Source of the DNA: Enterovibrio calviensis DSM 14347
GTDB taxonomy: Bacteria; Pseudomonadota; Gammaproteobacteria; Enterobacterales; Vibrionaceae
Reading direction: 5' to 3'
Assembly: GCF_000621165.1 (NCBI RefSeq)
Contig: NZ_JHZA01000009.1
Coordinates: 1-64,000 of the forward strand
Length of the DNA: 64,000 nucleotides
Shown here in pieces: positions 59,752 through 64,000 of the stretch. Positions within the stretch are counted from its first letter, which is position 1. Every line of letters begins with the position of its first letter. The translations under genes were made by a program, and so were the position numbers. The notes beneath the pieces are model-generated. The model ran no database searches, was not told the DNA's origin, and worked only from the letters and a program-made list of their open reading frames with translations.

Positions 59752-60651
59752 TTAATCAATGCCGCCGATACGCTCAAAGCGCACGCCGACAGGTACCCAA
59801 GACGGTAGGAAACTATCGCCTTGTTCGTCAAATTCAAAACTGGTCCAGATAGCGACGGCTTTACCCACTAGGTTGGCTTCAGGCACAAACCCCCAGAAAC
59901 GGCTGTCTTTACTGTTGTCACGGTTATCACCCATTACAAAGTATTGGCCTTCTGGTACAACCCATTCACCCTCGCCAGGGGTCGGATAATACTGACCTTC
60001 TTGGTTTGGCATGTAAGGGTTAACTAGGATTTGGTGTGGTTCTTGGCCTAGCTGTTCTTGTGCTTGAATCAAATTAACACCACGTTGTTCAAATTCACTT
60101 TTATGAACATCATCAACTGGCACTAACTCACACGTTGCCTCACCTTGCTTTTGAACACACAGACGCTTTTCTTCGCTGTAGCGAATCGTGTCACCCGGTA
60201 AACCGATCACGCGCTTGATGAAGTCGATGCTAGGCTGTGGCGGGTATTTGAACACCACCACGTCACCACGCTCTGGCTTACCTGTTTCCACCAATTGATG
60301 ACGGAAAACAGGGTCTTTTAAACCGTAAGCGTATTTCTCAACCAGAATAAAGTCGCCCACCAATAAGGTCGGCATCATTGAGCCTGACGGAATTTGGAAC
60401 GGCTCGTAAATAAACGAGCGCAGTACCAATACCAAGCCAATCACAGGGAACACTGACGCAGCCGTCTCCACCCAGCTAGGCTGAGGGGCGACGCTAGCGA
60501 CTTGTTCGGCACTTATCTCGCCGCTTTCCAGATTGAGCGTATCCGCCGCTTTTTGCTGACGCAGAGGTGCCCATCTGAATCTATCCAATGCCCAGATAAT
60601 CCCAGTAAACAGGGTGACGAGCACCAGAATCAGCGAGAAAGTATTAGCCAT
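59752..60651 (-). CDS. lepB: Signal peptidase I
   Basis: The inner-membrane serine protease that removes signal peptides. The 299 residues have an N-terminal transmembrane segment (about 3-20), a short cytoplasmic loop and a second transmembrane segment near 63-80. The catalytic Ser is in [15 protein letters not shown] near 90 and the catalytic Lys in [14 protein letters not shown] near 145. [11 protein letters not shown] is the C-terminal box. In relatives it is translated together with lepA. Confidence 0.97.
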   Translation of the reverse strand: MANTFSLILVLVTLFTGIIWALDRFRWAPLRQQKAADTLNLESGEISAEQVASVAPQPSWVETAASVFPVIGLVLVLRSFIYEPFQIPSGSMMPTLLVGDFILVEKYAYGLKDPVFRHQLVETGKPERGDVVVFKYPPQPSIDFIKRVIGLPGDTIRYSEEKRLCVQKQGEATCELVPVDDVHKSEFEQRGVNLIQAQEQLGQEPHQILVNPYMPNQEGQYYPTPGEGEWVVPEGQYFVMGDNRDNSKDSRFWGFVPEANLVGKAVAIWTSFEFDEQGDSFLPSWVPVGVRFERIGGID

Positions 60652-60673
60652 TATGTTCCCTTAAATCCTTTTA

Positions 60674-62470
60674 TTACTTATCTTTGCCTACATGCAGAAT
60701 TGCAAGGAAGGCTTCTTGAGGCAGTTCTACGTTACCGATCTGCTTCATGCGCTTCTTACCATCTTTTTGTTTCTGCAGTAGTTTCTTCTTACGGCTGATA
60801 TCGCCACCGTAACACTTAGCGGTTACGTTCTTACGCAGCTGTTTCACGGTTGAACGCGCAATGATGTGCGTACCGATCGCCGCTTGAATCGCAATATCAA
60901 ATTGTTGACGAGGAATGAATTCCTTCATTTTCTCAACCAAATCACGGCCACGAGTTTGCGCGTGATCTTTGTGAGTAATGATCGCCAGTGCATCCACGTT
61001 ATCGCCGTTAAGCAATACATCGACACGAACCATGTTTGATTCTTGGTAACACTGGAAGTTGTAATCCAGTGACGCATAACCACGTGAGGTTGATTTCAAA
61101 CGGTCAAAGAAGTCGAGTACCACTTCTGCCATTGGAATGTCATACGTCAACGCCACTTGGTTGCCGTGATAAACCATGTCTACCTGTGTACCGCGTTTCT
61201 CAACACACAAGGTAATCACGTTACCTAGGTATTCAGATGGCACCAAGATGTGACAGCGAGCAATTGGCTCACCCATGATTTCCACGTCGTTAGTCGCTGG
61301 CAGCTTCGCCGGGCTATCAACGTAGATAACGTCACCGTTGGTTTTCTTCACTTCATACACTACGGTCGGTGCCGTGGTGATCAAATCAAGATTGTATTCA
61401 CGCTCTAGACGCTCTTGAATGATTTCCATGTGCAGCATGCCAAGGAAGCCACAACGGAAACCAAAGCCAAGTGCTGCTGAGTTCTCTGGTTCATAGAACA
61501 GAGATGCATCGTTAAGGCTCAATTTGCCCAAAGCATCACGGAAGTTTTCGTAGTCGTCAGACGATACAGGGAACAGACCCGCGTAAACCTGAGGCTTCAC
61601 TTTCTTAAAGCCTGGCAGCGCTTGCTCTGCACCATGTTTGGCCAGAGTCAGCGTATCGCCAACTGGCGCACCTAGAATGTCTTTAATGCCACAAACAACC
61701 CAACCAACCTCGCCGGTACGAAGACCTTGGGTGTCAGTTTGTTTTGGCGAGAAGATACCGATGCGATCCACACCCCATACTTGGCCAGTGCTCATCACTT
61801 TGATCTTTTCGCCTTTCTTTAGTTCGCCGTTTTTAATACGAACCAAAGAGACAACACCCAAGTAGTTATCGAACCATGAGTCAATAATCAGTGCTTGTAA
61901 CGGACCTTCCGGATCACCCTCTGGCGCAGGAATGCTCTTCACGATTTCTTCAAGCACTAAGTCAACGCCTAGGCCGGTCTTCGCAGAACAACGGACAGCT
62001 TCAGTCGCATCGATACCAACGATGTCTTCAATTTCTTCAGCCACACGATCAGGATCGGCTGCTGGTAAATCGATTTTGTTCAAGATTGGAACCACTTCTA
62101 GGTCCATCTCGATAGCGGTGTAGCAGTTAGCTAGCGTTTGAGCTTCTACGCCCTGACCCGCGTCAACCACCAGCAAAGCACCTTCACAGGCCGCCAGAGA
62201 ACGCGATACTTCGTAAGAGAAGTCAACGTGTCCTGGGGTGTCGATGAAGTTCAGCTGATAGGTTTCCCCATCATTGGCTGTGTAATTCAGCGTCACACTC
62301 TGTGCTTTGATGGTGATACCGCGTTCGCGCTCAAGATCCATAGAATCCAGAACCTGTGCAGCCATTTCACGGTCTGTAAGACCACCACAAACCTGAATTA
62401 AACGGTCTGATAATGTCGACTTACCGTGGTCAATGTGGGCAATAATCGAAAAGTTACGAATGTGCTTCAT
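60674..62470 (-). CDS. lepA: Elongation factor 4 (LepA)
   Basis: A ribosomal GTPase implicated in translation initiation and back-translocation. The 598 residues start with the G domain ([15 protein letters not shown] near 10-24, DTPGHVDF near 77, NKIDLP near 131), followed by domain II, the EF-G-like domains and the LepA-specific C-terminal domain with [25 protein letters not shown] near 560. It precedes lepB. Confidence 0.99.
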   Translation of the reverse strand: MKHIRNFSIIAHIDHGKSTLSDRLIQVCGGLTDREMAAQVLDSMDLERERGITIKAQSVTLNYTANDGETYQLNFIDTPGHVDFSYEVSRSLAACEGALLVVDAGQGVEAQTLANCYTAIEMDLEVVPILNKIDLPAADPDRVAEEIEDIVGIDATEAVRCSAKTGLGVDLVLEEIVKSIPAPEGDPEGPLQALIIDSWFDNYLGVVSLVRIKNGELKKGEKIKVMSTGQVWGVDRIGIFSPKQTDTQGLRTGEVGWVVCGIKDILGAPVGDTLTLAKHGAEQALPGFKKVKPQVYAGLFPVSSDDYENFRDALGKLSLNDASLFYEPENSAALGFGFRCGFLGMLHMEIIQERLEREYNLDLITTAPTVVYEVKKTNGDVIYVDSPAKLPATNDVEIMGEPIARCHILVPSEYLGNVITLCVEKRGTQVDMVYHGNQVALTYDIPMAEVVLDFFDRLKSTSRGYASLDYNFQCYQESNMVRVDVLLNGDNVDALAIITHKDHAQTRGRDLVEKMKEFIPRQQFDIAIQAAIGTHIIARSTVKQLRKNVTAKCYGGDISRKKKLLQKQKDGKKRMKQIGNVELPQEAFLAILHVGKDK

Positions 62471-62546
62471 AGATGGTGTGACTAACTCGTTAATGAAAAT
62501 GGGACGATCAATAGATCAAGTGGCGGGATTCTACCGAAATTAATGG

Positions 62547-63041
62547 CTAGTCGCTATCTTCTGTTGCGGCATTTATCACCGCCGCACTTGGAATAGCACT
62601 GCCAAGGACACGCAAAAGTGTCGGTATTGAACGCGTATCTTGTTCAACCTTACGTGAAAAGTGGCGTGCTACAGCCACGCCTAATGCACCTGCGAGCAGT
62701 GAACACAAAATCACAATGCCCTCACCCATTGCCAACAATGTCGCTAAAAACTGTCCTGAAAGCGCACCGGCAATCGCAAAAAATAAAGGGAGGATATAAA
62801 CCAACAATGCCGACGTGAGGACGGTTTGCTCTTCCAGGCCGATTTCTATCACACTGCCGACCGCTACGGGTTGAGGTGAAGGCACTCGAATATCGAGCAC
62901 CTTCCCCGGCAAAGCATTGCTGACAATGCCGGTTCCGCAATGACTTTTCGATGCACAACTACCGCAACTGGTTTTTTGCTGACAACGAACCATGACATAG
63001 CCATCACCATTGTCCGTCACTTCGGCCAACGCTTTGATCAT
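62547..63041 (-). CDS. rseC: Sigma-E regulatory membrane protein RseC
   Basis: A small inner-membrane protein linked to the RpoE and SoxR systems. The 164 residues have an N-terminal cysteine cluster (CQQKTSCGSCASKSHCG near residues 20-36, able to bind a metal or iron-sulfur centre) and two transmembrane segments near 77-97 and 102-122. It overlaps rseB by 4 bp. The usual rpoE-rseA-rseB-rseC operon would continue outside the window. Confidence 0.95.
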   Translation of the reverse strand: MIKALAEVTDNGDGYVMVRCQQKTSCGSCASKSHCGTGIVSNALPGKVLDIRVPSPQPVAVGSVIEIGLEEQTVLTSALLVYILPLFFAIAGALSGQFLATLLAMGEGIVILCSLLAGALGVAVARHFSRKVEQDTRSIPTLLRVLGSAIPSAAVINAATEDSD

Positions 63042-64000
63042 GGTGCCGAAGTCTCAACGGCAGGAGAATCCGGAGATTCGGTTGCTGACGATAGCTTCAC
63101 AGACTCAGCAACTTTCTTTGCCGTCGCTGGCGGAATATCGCCTACAACGGTAATTTCCGCATTGCCAACCACACGACTATGAAGCGTTCGACTACCTTTG
63201 CGAACAAGCTGCTCTCTTACCGACATTTTATCCGCTTCAGATAAATACACGGAAAAGCTAAACAGACCATCACTGAACATTTGGCTCTCGACTGGACGCT
63301 CAGTAATAAGCAGTCGATGACGGTTTTGGTAAATCGGCGTGAACCCTTCAGGCAAACCCGTCACCTGCCATTTTAACTGAGCACTCGTCTGTCGAGGCAC
63401 TTGCACCACAGGTGGCAATTCTAGCAATGACAATTGCCCCATCGCTTCACTGATTTGCGGAGAAAGCGCGAGGGACAATGCGCGATATTGCTCAATCGGG
63501 TCGCCATCGCGATCCAAAAGATCGGCTCGGACTAACAGCTTGCTGTTTTGATCAATCCATAACACGTATGAATAGCGTTCACCGTCTTTAGGAGAGACAC
63601 GTACCACATCGCTCGCTACTCCCGCCTCTCTTGCGCGGCCTAGCGGAACAAAGTCATACAAAGTCGCAAGGTGGGCGATATCGGTCTGCATGATGGCCGG
63701 CAGTGGCGCAATCATTTGACTACTTTCAATGGTGAAAGGATCGGTTCCTGGTTCGAAGTAGCTGACTTCATTACCGCGACGAATCACTTCTCTTGGCGGC
63801 CCTGCAAGATAAGCAATGTGACCAAAGGATTCACCATCCACGACAGCGTGACGGAAACGAAGAGGTTCGATGCTATTTTTACGCACCAAAATGTAGGATA
63901 TCTCGTAGTTCTGTTGCTCAGTGGCTTGGCCCATCTGATGCAGCAATGCCTCGGCGGGATTCTCTTCCGTCGAGGCATTGGCGGCCAAGCTAACCAGTGC
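63038..64000 (-). CDS. rseB: Sigma-E factor regulatory protein RseB (partial)
   Basis: A periplasmic protein that binds RseA and senses lipoprotein or LPS signals upstream of sigma-E. The visible 321 residues contain the MucB/RseB motifs LRFRHAVVDGESFGHIAYLAGPP-type segment, RGNEVSYFEPG and YSYVLWIDQNSKLLVRADLLDRDG. The gene runs off the right edge: the frame stays open to the last base (ALVSLAANASTEENP), which is the end of a signal peptide, so the true start lies outside the window. An internal TTG at 63988 is not the start. Confidence 0.95.
   Translation of the reverse strand, partial: ALVSLAANASTEENPAEALLHQMGQATEQQNYEISYILVRKNSIEPLRFRHAVVDGESFGHIAYLAGPPREVIRRGNEVSYFEPGTDPFTIESSQMIAPLPAIMQTDIAHLATLYDFVPLGRAREAGVASDVVRVSPKDGERYSYVLWIDQNSKLLVRADLLDRDGDPIEQYRALSLALSPQISEAMGQLSLLELPPVVQVPRQTSAQLKWQVTGLPEGFTPIYQNRHRLLITERPVESQMFSDGLFSFSVYLSEADKMSVREQLVRKGSRTLHSRVVGNAEITVVGDIPPATAKKVAESVKLSSATESPDSPAVETSAP

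Overview
The window is a chromosomal segment from a gammaproteobacterium that looks like a member of the Vibrionaceae. This is inferred from gene order: csrA–alaS–recX–recA–pncC–mutS next to rpoS–nlpD–pcm–surE–truD–ispF–ispD–ftsB, then argO/argP–yggE–serA–rpiA–fau–6S RNA–zapA–ygfB–ubiH–ubiI–eno–pyrG–mazG–relA–rlmD–barA, and finally rseB–rseC–lepA–lepB–rnc–era–recO–pdxJ–acpS. Protein sequences agree, but genus cannot be fixed by eye. I saw no prophage, insertion sequence, integrase or CRISPR array.

Layout. 1–600: two identical tandem pairs of tRNA-Ser(GCU) and tRNA-Arg(ACG), with a strong stable-RNA promoter. 0.8–9 kb: csrA with a long leader, alaS, the SOS-controlled recA–recX pair, pncC and mutS. 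9–15 kb: the stress sigma factor rpoS and the isoprenoid, tRNA-modification and division genes upstream of it. 15–33 kb: an aminoacyl-tRNA deacylase-like gene, arginine export, serine and pentose metabolism, one-carbon metabolism, 6S RNA, ubiquinone hydroxylases, enolase and CTP synthase, and stringent response. 33–36 kb: barA, the sensor kinase that acts through the Csr pathway, so both ends of that circuit lie in this window.

36.2–54.3 kb is a complete 20-gene aryl polyene (APE) biosynthesis cluster placed between barA and the nadN/acpS end of the lepA–acpS block. Three genes (a lipoprotein, a methyltransferase and a halogenase-like flavoprotein) run leftward. Seventeen run rightward with overlapping or nearly touching ends. 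Together they encode an ammonia-lyase and an AMP-ligase for the aromatic starter, two acyl carrier proteins, a ketosynthase/chain-length-factor pair and a second ketosynthase, a ketoreductase, two hot-dog dehydratases, a thioesterase, lipid-type acyltransferases, a GT2–acyltransferase fusion, and an envelope export set (LolA-like protein, RND/MMPL exporter, DUF3261 lipoprotein). The expected product is a membrane-anchored yellow polyene that protects against oxidative stress. The divergent control region has three Dam (GATC) sites spaced about 20 bp apart. No regulator or phosphopantetheinyl transferase is encoded inside the cluster, but acpS lies 2 kb away.

54.4–64 kb: a NadN-type NAD nucleotidase lipoprotein, then acpS, pdxJ, recO, era, rnc, lepB, lepA, rseC and rseB. 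rseB is cut by the window end.
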